DNA of 64,000 nt, taken from positions 620,001 to 684,000 of the forward strand of contig NZ_CP016617.1 of the NCBI RefSeq assembly GCF_002741015.1, read 5' to 3'. The DNA is from Microvirga ossetica (GTDB lineage Bacteria > Pseudomonadota > Alphaproteobacteria > Rhizobiales > Beijerinckiaceae). The position numbers and the translations under genes were made by a program. This document shows, piece after piece, positions 43,011 to 50,888 of the stretch. Each line of letters begins with the position of its first letter. Positions within the stretch are counted from its first letter, which is position 1. The notes below the pieces were generated by a model. It did no database searches. It was not told where the DNA came from and saw nothing but the letters and a program-made list of their open reading frames with translations.

Positions 43011-43325
43011 GATTGGTCCAATTTGTGGGAGAGGCAGGCGGAAGGCAAAAGCTGCCTCTTGCCCCAGCCATAGGTTTGTAGGGTAGCGGTAGAAATATTA
43101 ATGTCGCTGCGAAACGACGTTGCCAGCTAGCAGTATGATCTTCAGAGATAAAAATATTTGATAATTCTTCAGGAAGATGAGGAATTAGAGTTGATTATAC
43201 AATAATCTACGCAATTTTCATACATAATAATACTCAGTTTTATTTCCATATGTCTTAGGTTGACCTTCAATAAGCCTTCGTTGAGATCATATCATTCTGG
43301 AACAGAATGACGGAGGGACCACGAT
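43011..43325. other. AT-rich intergenic region between divergent genes
   Basis: From about 43090 to 43260 the sequence is conspicuously AT-rich (ATATTAATG, AAAAATATTTGATAATT, CATACATAATAATACTCAG) against the GC-rich surroundings. It should contain the promoters of the PRC-barrel gene and the DUF2934 gene. CATTCT-GGAAC-AGAATG at about 43292-43308 is a small palindrome just before the DUF2934 gene. Confidence 0.5.
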
Positions 43326-43547
43326 ATGGAACAGCATGCCAACGATACAGAGAACCGGGTGAGACAGCGTGCCTACGAGCTGTGGGAGCAGCACGGCAGC
43401 CGAGAAGGCCACGAGGCTGAGTTTTGGCATCAGGCCGAACGTGAGTTGAAAGGCGAAGCGAGCAGCAGCGACACGAGCAGAGGCATCAGCGCCAATACGG
43501 CATACAATAGGAGTGGTTCCGGATCCGACGGACCTGGAAAGGTCTGA
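43326..43547 (+). CDS. DUF2934 family small protein
   Basis: 73 residues with the DUF2934 core NRVRQRAYELWEQHGSREGH EAEFWHQAERELKGE (residues 10-44), then a Ser/Gly-rich tail. Function unknown; these small proteins are often linked to stress-regulated loci in Hyphomicrobiales. GGAGGG lies 8 bases before ATG 43326. Confidence 0.85.
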   Translation: MEQHANDTENRVRQRAYELWEQHGSREGHEAEFWHQAERELKGEASSSDTSRGISANTAYNRSGSGSDGPGKV

Positions 43548-43841
43548 CAACAAGGCGGGCGAGGAGTCATCTTGGCAGTTGATCCGCAACATTCCTGTGC
43601 GCCTTATTTGCCCCATGGGACGATAGCAGGAATTGCCGGTCTTGAATTCGAGGCCGGCGAAACAGTCTCGTACGGATCTCATGGCTCGACACCCTGTTGT
43701 CATTTCAGTCGGAATACTCAGGGGAGGTGGGTCACGAGCGCCAACACAGTGTCCCGTACTCGTGGGTTCCTGTTTCTCGGCGGTCAGCTCATCTCTAAAG
43801 GATGCTCGCTCTGATTGTGACAATGTGTGATTGGAAAAACC

Positions 43842-44873
43842 GTGACAGAGGCCTCGAACACCCGTCCCGTGTCTCTTTCAAGTTTGGGATGGTCTGATTT
43901 TTTCGAGGATCAACTTGAAGCCCATGAGGCCGGGCTTGCCCCCCATCGTATCGCCACCGTTCACCGCGCCCGCCTGACCGCCATATCCCAGACCGGGCCG
44001 GTCGGACTGACGCTTCCGGTTCATAGCCAGACTGGCGATTTTGCCGTGGGGGACTGGGTGCTTGCCGACCCACAAACCCGATTGCTGCATCGCCGATTGA
44101 ACCGCAAGACGGTGCTGGAGCGTCGTACCGAAGGCAGCAAGACCCCGCAGCTTGCTGGTGCCAATGTCGACACGCTGTTCATCGTCACCTCGTGCAATGC
44201 CGATTTCAATCCCGCCCGGCTTGAGCGCTATCTTGCGTTGGCGAACGAGGCCGGGACCAATCCGGTGATTCTGCTGACTAAGGCTGACACTGCGACGGAT
44301 GCGCCGGCGTATCTAAATCAGGCGAGCGCGCTGCAACGCGGGCTGGCCGTTGTGATCCTAAACCCCCGATCTGGAGATGCCGCAGCTGCTCTCGCCCCAT
44401 GGTGCCATGACGGGCAGACAGTGGCGCTGGTCGGATCCTCGGGTGTCGGCAAGTCGACGTTGGTGAACACTCTGGCGGGCCTGACGCCGGGACGGGCCCA
44501 GGAAACCGGGGGCATTCGCGAACACGATGCCAAAGGACGTCACACCACGACCTCGCGCTCGCTTCACGCCATAGCCGGTGGCGGATGGGTAATTGACACG
44601 CCGGGAATGCGCTCGCTCCGCGTCAGCGATGCGGCCTTTGGCATCGAGACCCTGTTCGCTGAAATCACCGAGCTCGCCCCTCACTGCCGGTTTCGCGACT
44701 GTACCCACGCCCATGAACCTGGCTGCGCCGTTCAAGAAGCCGTCGCGGCAGGTGTGCTGGACCCGGAGCGTCTCACCCGATGGCGCAAGCTGTCGCAGGA
44801 AAGCAGCAACCAGACGGCGGGTCGCGATGCGCCACGCGGCAATGTCGGTGCGAGTCGCAACAAGAATCGCTGA
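43842..44873 (+). CDS. rsgA: Ribosome small subunit-dependent GTPase A
   Basis: Late 30S maturation GTPase with circularly permuted motifs, 343 residues. An N-terminal OB fold (IATVHRARLTAISQTGPVGL, GDFAVGDWVLADPQTRLLHR) precedes G4 in NPVILLTKADTATDA, G1 in ALVGSSGVGKSTLVNTLAGL, the switch region REHDAKGRHTTTSRSLHAIA and G3 DTPGMRSL; the zinc site is CRFRDCTHAHEPGC. GTG 43842 was chosen since GGAAAAA lies at the right distance; GTG 43827 is an in-frame alternative. Confidence 0.92.
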   Translation: MTEASNTRPVSLSSLGWSDFFEDQLEAHEAGLAPHRIATVHRARLTAISQTGPVGLTLPVHSQTGDFAVGDWVLADPQTRLLHRRLNRKTVLERRTEGSKTPQLAGANVDTLFIVTSCNADFNPARLERYLALANEAGTNPVILLTKADTATDAPAYLNQASALQRGLAVVILNPRSGDAAAALAPWCHDGQTVALVGSSGVGKSTLVNTLAGLTPGRAQETGGIREHDAKGRHTTTSRSLHAIAGGGWVIDTPGMRSLRVSDAAFGIETLFAEITELAPHCRFRDCTHAHEPGCAVQEAVAAGVLDPERLTRWRKLSQESSNQTAGRDAPRGNVGASRNKNR

Positions 44874-44952
44874 ACGAGTGGCAGGGCTGCTCACCTCCAT
44901 GTCAGATCGATCGCTTCACGATAAGGTCTGCTCGCACTGGACCCAATGCAAA

Positions 44953-44976
44953 GACTGCGATGCAAACATCGCAGTC
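44953..44976 (+). terminator. Hairpin downstream of rsgA
   Basis: GACTGCGATG and CATCGCAGTC form a perfect 10-bp stem with a CAAA loop, 80 bp past the rsgA stop and 72 bp before the otsA stop. It lacks a U-tract; it may serve both converging transcripts. Confidence 0.5.
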
Positions 44977-45047
44977 CACCTGAGGCTCATACTCTGCTTG
45001 TTGGAAATCCTTACGTTAGCCCAGGCAAGAAACCGGTTTGGCGGCTC

Positions 45048-46481
45048 CTATCGTTCATCTTCTTTTCTAGCAGGCCTCGTTCTGCTGCGTCCCTTGCTTG
45101 CCTTGGTAGCGGCCAGATCCTTGATAAATGCCGCCGCCCACCGTGAGACATCGGAATTCCAAAGAATCTTCAGCATCGCCTGCCAGCGAGCGACCCGCTC
45201 CTCTTGGCTCATGTGCAGCGCGTGCTGAAACGCCTCCGCGACTTCGACCTTATCGTTCGGATTGACGATGAGTGCATCGGTGAGCTCCTCAGCGGATCCG
45301 GCGAATTTCGACAGGATGAGAACACCGGGATCCTGCGGGTCCTGAGCTGCCACGTATTCTTTGGCCACGAGATTCATCCCATCGCGCATGGGGGTCACGA
45401 GCCCGACCCGGGCCAGCCGATAAAGGCGAGCAAGGACCGCGCGAGAATAGGTGCTCGTCACATAGTGGATCGGCACCCAGCCAGGCTCTCCCAAGGAGCC
45501 GTTGATCCGCCCCAGCGTCTCATTCACGTCTCGGCTGAGGGTTGCGTACTCGGGCACTTCGCTGCGGCTTGTTGGGGCAATCTGCAGATAGGTCACCCGT
45601 CCCCGCTGATCCGGATGGCTGACCAGAAAGCGCTCGAAAGCCTCCATGCGCTCAGGAATGCCTTTTGAGTAATCCAGCCGATCAACCCCGATGATCAGCT
45701 TGCGGGACCCCAGACCCGCAATCGTCTGCTTCAGAAGCCGGGTTGAGCCGGAGCGTTGGGCTGCTTGCTGGAACCCATTGACGTCAATGCCGATTGGAGC
45801 GCTTTTGATGCGGACTCGTCGGCTTCCGACGTCGAGAAGGTCTGCCCTGCGGTGGATTGCGCCAAGTTCCTGGACGAGGCTGCGTCTGAGGTTGTCGGCA
45901 TCCCGCTCTGTCTGCACGCCCACAAGATCATAGTCCGGAATGACGCGCAGGAGCTCTGTACTGCCTGGAAGAGCTCCAAAAACCTCAGGAGCAGGCCAGG
46001 GAATGTGATGAAAGTACCCGATCGGGTTGGTGATGCCGACAGCCCGCAACTCGCTCGCGAGGGGGATAAGGTGATAGTCGTGAACCCAGACAAGATCGTG
46101 AGGCTGGATCAGATGGGCCAGTGCACTGGCGAAGCTCCGATTGACCCGCAAGTACCCTGCGTAGTCAGCCCGCGAGAACTCGGACAGGCCAATCCGATAA
46201 TGCATGATGGGCCAGAGCGCCCGGTTGGCGAAGCCGTTATAGTACTCCTGTCGATCGAGCGATGTCAGGTCCATGACAGCATACTGCACCTGTCCCTTAT
46301 CGATGATCTTGGGATGGACCGCCGGATGGGCTGCAACCTTGCCGCTCCAGCCGAACCACAGCCCCTGGTAAGCTTGAAAGGCCTCGTGCAGGGCCACGGC
46401 TAAGCCTCCTGCAGCAGCTTTTCCGGTGGCGTCCGGGATAGCTACGCGATTGGAGATGACAACGAGCCGTCGCAAATGCAC
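45048..46481 (-). CDS. otsA: Trehalose-6-phosphate synthase
   Basis: GT20 glycosyltransferase joining UDP-glucose and glucose-6-phosphate, 477 residues from GTG 46481 (AAGGAA just upstream). Substrate-binding motifs: VISNRVAIPD, GGLAVALHEA, LWFGWSGKVA, LVWVHDYHLIPLASELRA, IGYFHHIPWPAPEVFGALPG, LIIGVDRLDYSKGIPERMEA and LVTPMRDGMNLVAKEYVAAQ. The usual VGFQT block reads VGVQTERDADN. A basic tail (SKGRSRTRPARKEDER) ends the protein. No trehalose-6-phosphate phosphatase gene is adjacent. Trehalose likely serves as an osmo- or desiccation protectant. Confidence 0.94.
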   Translation of the reverse strand: MHLRRLVVISNRVAIPDATGKAAAGGLAVALHEAFQAYQGLWFGWSGKVAAHPAVHPKIIDKGQVQYAVMDLTSLDRQEYYNGFANRALWPIMHYRIGLSEFSRADYAGYLRVNRSFASALAHLIQPHDLVWVHDYHLIPLASELRAVGITNPIGYFHHIPWPAPEVFGALPGSTELLRVIPDYDLVGVQTERDADNLRRSLVQELGAIHRRADLLDVGSRRVRIKSAPIGIDVNGFQQAAQRSGSTRLLKQTIAGLGSRKLIIGVDRLDYSKGIPERMEAFERFLVSHPDQRGRVTYLQIAPTSRSEVPEYATLSRDVNETLGRINGSLGEPGWVPIHYVTSTYSRAVLARLYRLARVGLVTPMRDGMNLVAKEYVAAQDPQDPGVLILSKFAGSAEELTDALIVNPNDKVEVAEAFQHALHMSQEERVARWQAMLKILWNSDVSRWAAAFIKDLAATKASKGRSRTRPARKEDER

Positions 46482-46989
46482 CGTTCCTTCTGTGGGGGGC
46501 TTGAGGGTAACCAAGGACGAACATTGTGGCATATAGGGCCAGCCCGGGCGCGCCATGGAGATTTTTTAAAGCGCCGCGATAGGCGAAATGTATCTTGGCA
46601 AACGCCCTCACATGATCGAGGTTTCCCCGCCTCACTGTCTCTCGGTCGGGTGCTGGATCACGTACTCTTAGCGAATTTGGCCGACGAGGCCCGCATTTGG
46701 CACGTCTCGGAAGTAAACCGAATGTCAGCCCTGGTAGGGAATACCGGACGTTCCTAAAGGGCAGAGGATTTCAGAGTCTGGGCCGCGCCGGAATCGGCAG
46801 TGGAACCCGAGACACCTTGCCGAGGCATCTCGCAGACGGATTCGGGGGAGGTCCCAACGGCCTTGGTGCGCCAATGTGGAGATATTGAGCACCTCTTGAG
46901 GGAGGTGTTTAGCTGGTTGCCATATGGTCTAAGTTACCGCGAAGTGTGTCCCCATTCTGCATGACGCTGTGGCGTCGAAAGGCGATACC
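46482..46989. other. 508-bp gap with intergenic repeat
   Basis: Between the divergent otsA and threonine-synthase-like genes. It includes a copy of the dispersed repeat (46690-46790) and TTTTTTAAAGCGCC near 46560. No protein-like frame is evident. Promoters of both flanking genes should be here. Confidence 0.4.
46690..46790. repeat. Dispersed intergenic repeat, copy D
   Basis: Contains TTTGGCACGTCTCGGAAGTA and CGAATGTC, shared with the copy near 38780, and ACCGGACGTTCCTAAAGG, shared with the copy near 31840 (17 or more identical bases). Confidence 0.55.
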
Positions 46990-48243
46990 GTGAATATGAA
47001 CACAAATCTGACCACTGAGCGGCCGACCTTCGTCACTCACCTTGAGTGCTCTTGGACGGGCGAGATCTATGAGGCGGACCAACCACATAACCTGTCTCGC
47101 GCAGGCAAGCCCTTGCTGGTTCGCTATGATCTGGACGGCGTTCGCGCCGCGCTCAGCAAGGAGACGGTGGCGGCACGACCCAACGACCTTTGGCGGTGGC
47201 GCGAACTGCTCCCGGTGCGCCGGGTGGCCGACATCATCAGTCTGGGTGAAGTGGCCACGCCGCTCATTCCTCTTACGCGGTCCTTGCAGGACCTAGGCGG
47301 AGGGGAGGTTCTCGTGAAGGACGAGGGTCGGCTTCCAACCGGATCCTTCAAGGCCCGCGGGCTTGTGATGGCCGTCTCCATGGCCAAAGCCTTTGGTCTC
47401 AAGCACTTGGCGATGCCGAGCAATGGCAATGCCGGGGCGGCTCTCGCCGCCTATGCGAGTCGTGCTGGCATCCGCGCTACTGTCTGCTGTCCCGAAGACA
47501 CGCCCGAGATCAATCTCTCCGAGATCGCGCTGCAGGGAGGCGCGGTCTACCGGGTCAATGGACTGATTGACGATTGCGGCAAGCTCGTGGGGCAAGGTCG
47601 TGAAGTCACGGGATGGTTTGATGTCTCGACCCTGAAGGAGCCCTACCGGATCGAGGGCAAGAAGACGATGGGTCTGGAACTGGCCGAGCAACTCGGCTGG
47701 GAGCTTCCCGACGTGATCTTCTACCCCACGGGAGGCGGCACTGGTCTGATCGGCATGTGGAAAGCCTTCGCTGAACTGGAGGCCATCGGCTTTATCGGAA
47801 GCAAGCGACCCCGGATGGTCGCCGTACAGGCAGCCGGTTGCGCGCCCATGGTGCGCGCCTTTGAGGCTGGCGACGAGGCCGCAATTCGCTGGGAGGGGGC
47901 CCACACGATAGCATCCGGCATTCGCGTACCCCAAGCGGTCGGGGACTTTCTCATTCTCCGCGCTGTCCGCGATAGCGGTGGGTTCGCCATCGCCGTGTCG
48001 GATGAAGCGATCATGGCAGCAGTTGAGTCCGTGGCGCGAGCCGATGGCCTGTTGTTATGCCCGGAGGGGGGAGCAACCATGGCAGCCTATAAGCAGGCAC
48101 TGGCCGACGGCCGGGTCCGGAAGGATGAGCGTGCCGTGTTGTTCAATTGCGCGACCGGACTGAAATATCCCATGCCTCCGGTCCATGCCTCGCTCGATCG
48201 CACCAAGCCGATCAACTTTGCGGGCCTCTCTGAGGCCGATTAA
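46990..48243 (+). CDS. Threonine synthase-like PLP enzyme
   Basis: Fold-type II PLP enzyme, 417 residues from GTG 46990 (AAAGG 7 bases upstream; ATG 46996 is an alternative). N-terminal FVTHLECSWTGEIYEADQPH resembles the Cys-bearing start of class II threonine synthases. The PLP Lys is in KDEGRLPTGSFKARGLVMAV (about residue 120), the phosphate loop in AMPSNGNAGAALAAYASRAG and the tail-binding GGG in FYPTGGGTGLIGMWKAFAEL. The normal reaction converts O-phosphohomoserine to threonine. Downstream lies a stub of a cystathionine-synthase-like gene, so the two may once have formed a unit acting on homoserine-derived compounds. Confidence 0.88.
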   Translation: MNMNTNLTTERPTFVTHLECSWTGEIYEADQPHNLSRAGKPLLVRYDLDGVRAALSKETVAARPNDLWRWRELLPVRRVADIISLGEVATPLIPLTRSLQDLGGGEVLVKDEGRLPTGSFKARGLVMAVSMAKAFGLKHLAMPSNGNAGAALAAYASRAGIRATVCCPEDTPEINLSEIALQGGAVYRVNGLIDDCGKLVGQGREVTGWFDVSTLKEPYRIEGKKTMGLELAEQLGWELPDVIFYPTGGGTGLIGMWKAFAELEAIGFIGSKRPRMVAVQAAGCAPMVRAFEAGDEAAIRWEGAHTIASGIRVPQAVGDFLILRAVRDSGGFAIAVSDEAIMAAVESVARADGLLLCPEGGATMAAYKQALADGRVRKDERAVLFNCATGLKYPMPPVHASLDRTKPINFAGLSEAD

Positions 48244-48313
48244 GAAATTGAGCCACAGGGGCTCTTCCATAGGCATGGATGGCAGAGCCCTTCCAGCTGA
48301 CAGGGTCCCTCGA

Positions 48314-48505
48314 ATGACCGACCAGAAGCCCATCATCCGTGGGGCAACGCTCACCCTGCATGCCGGTGCAGGGAAGCGGGACATCGGGGCACCAGCCTCG
48401 CCGCCGCCGGTGCTGGCGACGAGTTATTTCACGCACCCGGATGCGGTGGGCTTTTCCGCGAATGATCTCGGTGAGGCTGCCCCCACTTCTACACCCGCTT
48501 GCTTC
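48314..48505 (+). pseudogene. Cystathionine gamma-synthase-like protein, N-terminal stub
   Basis: From ATG 48314 the sequence reads MTDQKPIIRGATLTLHAGAG, PPPVLATSYFTHPDAVGFSA and NDLGEAAP, then with one base shifted HFYTR. This matches the N-terminus of Cys/Met-metabolism PLP enzymes (LHAG, PPxxxTSxF, FYTR). The homology ends near 48500, and the minus-strand imuB fragment begins within the next tens of bases. About 350 residues, including the PLP Lys, are missing. Confidence 0.7.
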
Positions 48506-48743
48506 TCAACACCTCCACTTTGGCACACCAAGGCCGCTCAGGCACGAGTGCCTGCGCCTGAGCGAGTGGCATACCGATGCGCAGCCCTAGACCATCCGCC
48601 GTTGCGTCCACGGCCGCAATCAGGCGGCGGGAACCCGTGGCACCCACGGTCACGAGCGGCTTATCGCGTGGCGGCTCGCCGAACCTGCGCCGGATCCGGT
48701 CGGTCGGCCAGGTCGGCAGGTAAAGCGAGACGACCCTTCGCAT
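48489..48743 (-). pseudogene. imuB: ImuB (DNA polymerase Y family), N-terminal stub
   Basis: From ATG 48743 the minus strand encodes MRRVVSLYLPTWPTDRIRRR, FGEPPRDKPLVTVGATGSRR and LIAAVDATADGLGLRIGMPL AQAQALVPE, typical of ImuB. After AQALVPE the family sequence stops and a short foreign tail leads to TAG at 48489. Intact ImuB has about 500 residues including the clamp-binding motif, so this copy cannot act in the mutasome. The gene overlaps the imuA 3' end by 83 bp. Confidence 0.8.
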
Positions 48744-49413
48744 CGCAGGCCTCCAGGATCCAGGATCGGGGTTCAGCGCCACGGCAGCGCACAAGGTCGA
48801 CCTGCCAACGGGCCCGGCCGAGGCCGGGAGCCGGTAGGCGTTCGGATTCCACTGGTGCTACGCGCCAACGGGTCGAAGCGGCGGTGGGCAGCCGGATCAG
48901 GTCCTTGTCGGCAACGGTCCACCAGCGCCGGAGCAGGAGAGCGGTGACACCCGAGGACTCCGCTGCCAGCTGCAGTCGGCGTGAGGCGGTGAGGCCGAGC
49001 CGCGTGACCTCGCCAACAACCGCTCCGAGGCCTTTCTCGTGCAGGCCCTCTTCGACGAGGGGCAGGATATCCCGGTCATGGAAGGTCTCGACATAGATAA
49101 CGCGATCCGGATGCAACCCGGCCCGCAGCAGGCCAGGGGCGAAGAGGTCGCGCCGGGTCAGGCACCAGAGAACCGGTCCCTTGAGCCGTGCGGCAATGCC
49201 GGCCGTGAACAGGGTGGCGGCTCCGGCAAACTCGGAAGCCGCTCCTGCCTCGATGATCTCGTGCAGGGTGCCACGAGCCAAGCCATGGCCAGGAAGGTGT
49301 TCGTCGATGGGTGGCACGCCGAAGGGTAGGGGCCGGCGGCGCTGCGACCCGCGCTCGAGGTGCGCAATCTGCCGCCGTAACTCCGCGATGGCCTCCGGGG
49401 GCTTGGCATGCAT
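48661..49413 (-). CDS. imuA: ImuA, SOS-mutagenesis RecA-like protein
   Basis: 250 residues of the ImuA family, which works with ImuB and DnaE2 in damage-induced mutagenesis. The N-terminal helix (AIAELRRQIAHLERGSQRRR) and RPLPFGVPPIDEHLPGHGLA, RGTLHEIIEAGAASEFAGAA are typical; the Walker A loop is degenerate as in the family. Further blocks are GPVLWCLTRRDLFAPGLLRA and VIYVETFHDRDILPLVEEGL. A LexA-type SOS box lies about 100 bp upstream. With imuB truncated and no dnaE2 in the window, the gene may be a left-over of a complete cassette. Confidence 0.88.
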   Translation of the reverse strand: MHAKPPEAIAELRRQIAHLERGSQRRRPLPFGVPPIDEHLPGHGLARGTLHEIIEAGAASEFAGAATLFTAGIAARLKGPVLWCLTRRDLFAPGLLRAGLHPDRVIYVETFHDRDILPLVEEGLHEKGLGAVVGEVTRLGLTASRRLQLAAESSGVTALLLRRWWTVADKDLIRLPTAASTRWRVAPVESERLPAPGLGRARWQVDLVRCRGAEPRSWILEACDAKGRLALPADLADRPDPAQVRRAATR

Positions 49414-49514
49414 GGGTCCTGCTCATGCGGGCAAGGCAGCGAGGCTCAAGGGGCGGATGGGCGATGAGGAACTTGGGGACACCGTCATGCTCCATGACTC
49501 ACTGCTACAAAATG

Positions 49515-49529
49515 GAACAAAAAATGAAC
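49515..49529 (-). promoter_or_regulatory. SOS box (LexA site) upstream of imuA
   Basis: GAACAAAAAATGAAC, i.e. GTTC-N7-GTTC on the minus strand, the alphaproteobacterial LexA consensus. It lies 102 bp before the imuA start and on the promoter side. Confidence 0.8.
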
Positions 49530-49667
49530 ATGCTCCCACGGGCAGAGTCAACGTGAGAGGCCTAGCCAAGGGCTGTGGATAACGGGGAGGAACTGTGGCG
49601 CGGCCACAGCCAGAGGGGCATGAGCCGACTGTTCTGATGGGTTGAGGACCTACCGCGGCGCCAAACC

Positions 49668-50816
49668 TCAGAGCGCCAGAGTCAGTTGCGGGCTCTCGTG
49701 ATCCTCATCCGCCCCGAGCGCCGAGAGGGTGATCCCAAGCAGGCGCACACCCTTCGACACAGGCAGCAGGGATTTCAGAAGCTCGATGCTTGCGTGTTCT
49801 AATGCCGCCTTACTATCCATCGGGGTCGCCAAGGATCGGCTGCGGGTGACTTGCTGGAAATCCGCATACTTGACCTTCAACGTGACCGTGCGTCCGCGGA
49901 TGCCTGTCCCCTCGCAGTAACGCCAGACCTTGTCGACGATCGGCACGAGGCTTTGCTTCATCTCTTCGAAAGCAATCAGATCGTTCGAGAAGGTGTTTTC
50001 CGCTCCAACCGACTTGCGGATCCGGTTCGGCTGCACGGGACGGTGATCGACGCCACGGGAAATCCAGTAGTAGTAAGATCCGGCCTTACCGAATTGCTCC
50101 TGCAAGAACGGGAGGGTCTGGGATCGCAGGTCCAGGCCGGTCTGGATCGCCAGCCGGTTCATCTTTGCCGTGGTGGCAGGTCCGATGCCATGGAACCTGC
50201 CCACCGGCAGAGCCTCGACGAAGTCAGGACCCATCCGGGGTGTGATCACGAAGAGGCCATCCGGCTTTCGGTAGTCCGAGGCGAGTTTGGCCAGGAACTT
50301 GTTGTAGGACACGCCAGCTGAAGCCGTCAGAGCCGTCTGCTCGCGGATCTTCGCCCGGATCTCCTCTGCGATCCGCGTGGCCGATGTGACGCCTTTGATG
50401 TTCTCGGTGACATCGAGATACGCCTCGTCGAGCGAGAGCGGCTCGATGAGCGGCGTATATTCGGCGAAGATTGTGCGGATCTGCTGCGAGATCTCTCGGT
50501 ACACATCAAAGCGCGGTGGCACGAAGATGAGGTCGGGACATTGGCGCCGCGCCATGGTCGAGGCCATAGCAGAGCGGACACCGAACTTGCGGGCCTCGTA
50601 GCTGGCAGCCGCCACGACGCCCCGCTCACCTGCTCCACCCACAGCTACGGGTTTGCCGCGCAGCTCCGGGTTATCGCGCTGTTCGACAGACGCAAAGAAC
50701 GCGTCCATGTCGATGTGAATGATCTTGCGCTGCCGCCCAGTGAGCACCGACGGCTCGCCAAACGCGTGAGAGGCTCGCCTTTGAACTTCTTCCGGGTCGG
50801 GGGCTGGCCTTACCAT
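49668..50816 (-). CDS. dinB: DNA polymerase IV
   Basis: Y-family translesion polymerase, 382 residues from ATG 50816 (a longer in-frame start at 50861 is possible). Catalytic blocks: IIHIDMDAFFASVEQRDNPE with the first metal Asp, GVVAAASYEARKFGVRSAMA, and EPLSLDEAYLDVT with the second Asp-Glu pair. The little-finger domain contains IRKSVGAENTFSNDL. The C-terminal SPQLTLAL matches the beta-clamp-binding motif. The gene starts 72 bp after the helicase gene on the same strand and may be cotranscribed with it under SOS control. Confidence 0.93.
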   Translation of the reverse strand: MVRPAPDPEEVQRRASHAFGEPSVLTGRQRKIIHIDMDAFFASVEQRDNPELRGKPVAVGGAGERGVVAAASYEARKFGVRSAMASTMARRQCPDLIFVPPRFDVYREISQQIRTIFAEYTPLIEPLSLDEAYLDVTENIKGVTSATRIAEEIRAKIREQTALTASAGVSYNKFLAKLASDYRKPDGLFVITPRMGPDFVEALPVGRFHGIGPATTAKMNRLAIQTGLDLRSQTLPFLQEQFGKAGSYYYWISRGVDHRPVQPNRIRKSVGAENTFSNDLIAFEEMKQSLVPIVDKVWRYCEGTGIRGRTVTLKVKYADFQQVTRSRSLATPMDSKAALEHASIELLKSLLPVSKGVRLLGITLSALGADEDHESPQLTLAL

Positions 50817-50888
50817 TCGGCTATGACCTCCGCTTCGGCTCATTGGTGCCCGAGGTGGCAACGTGAGAATCCACCTCGGCAGCGCTGG

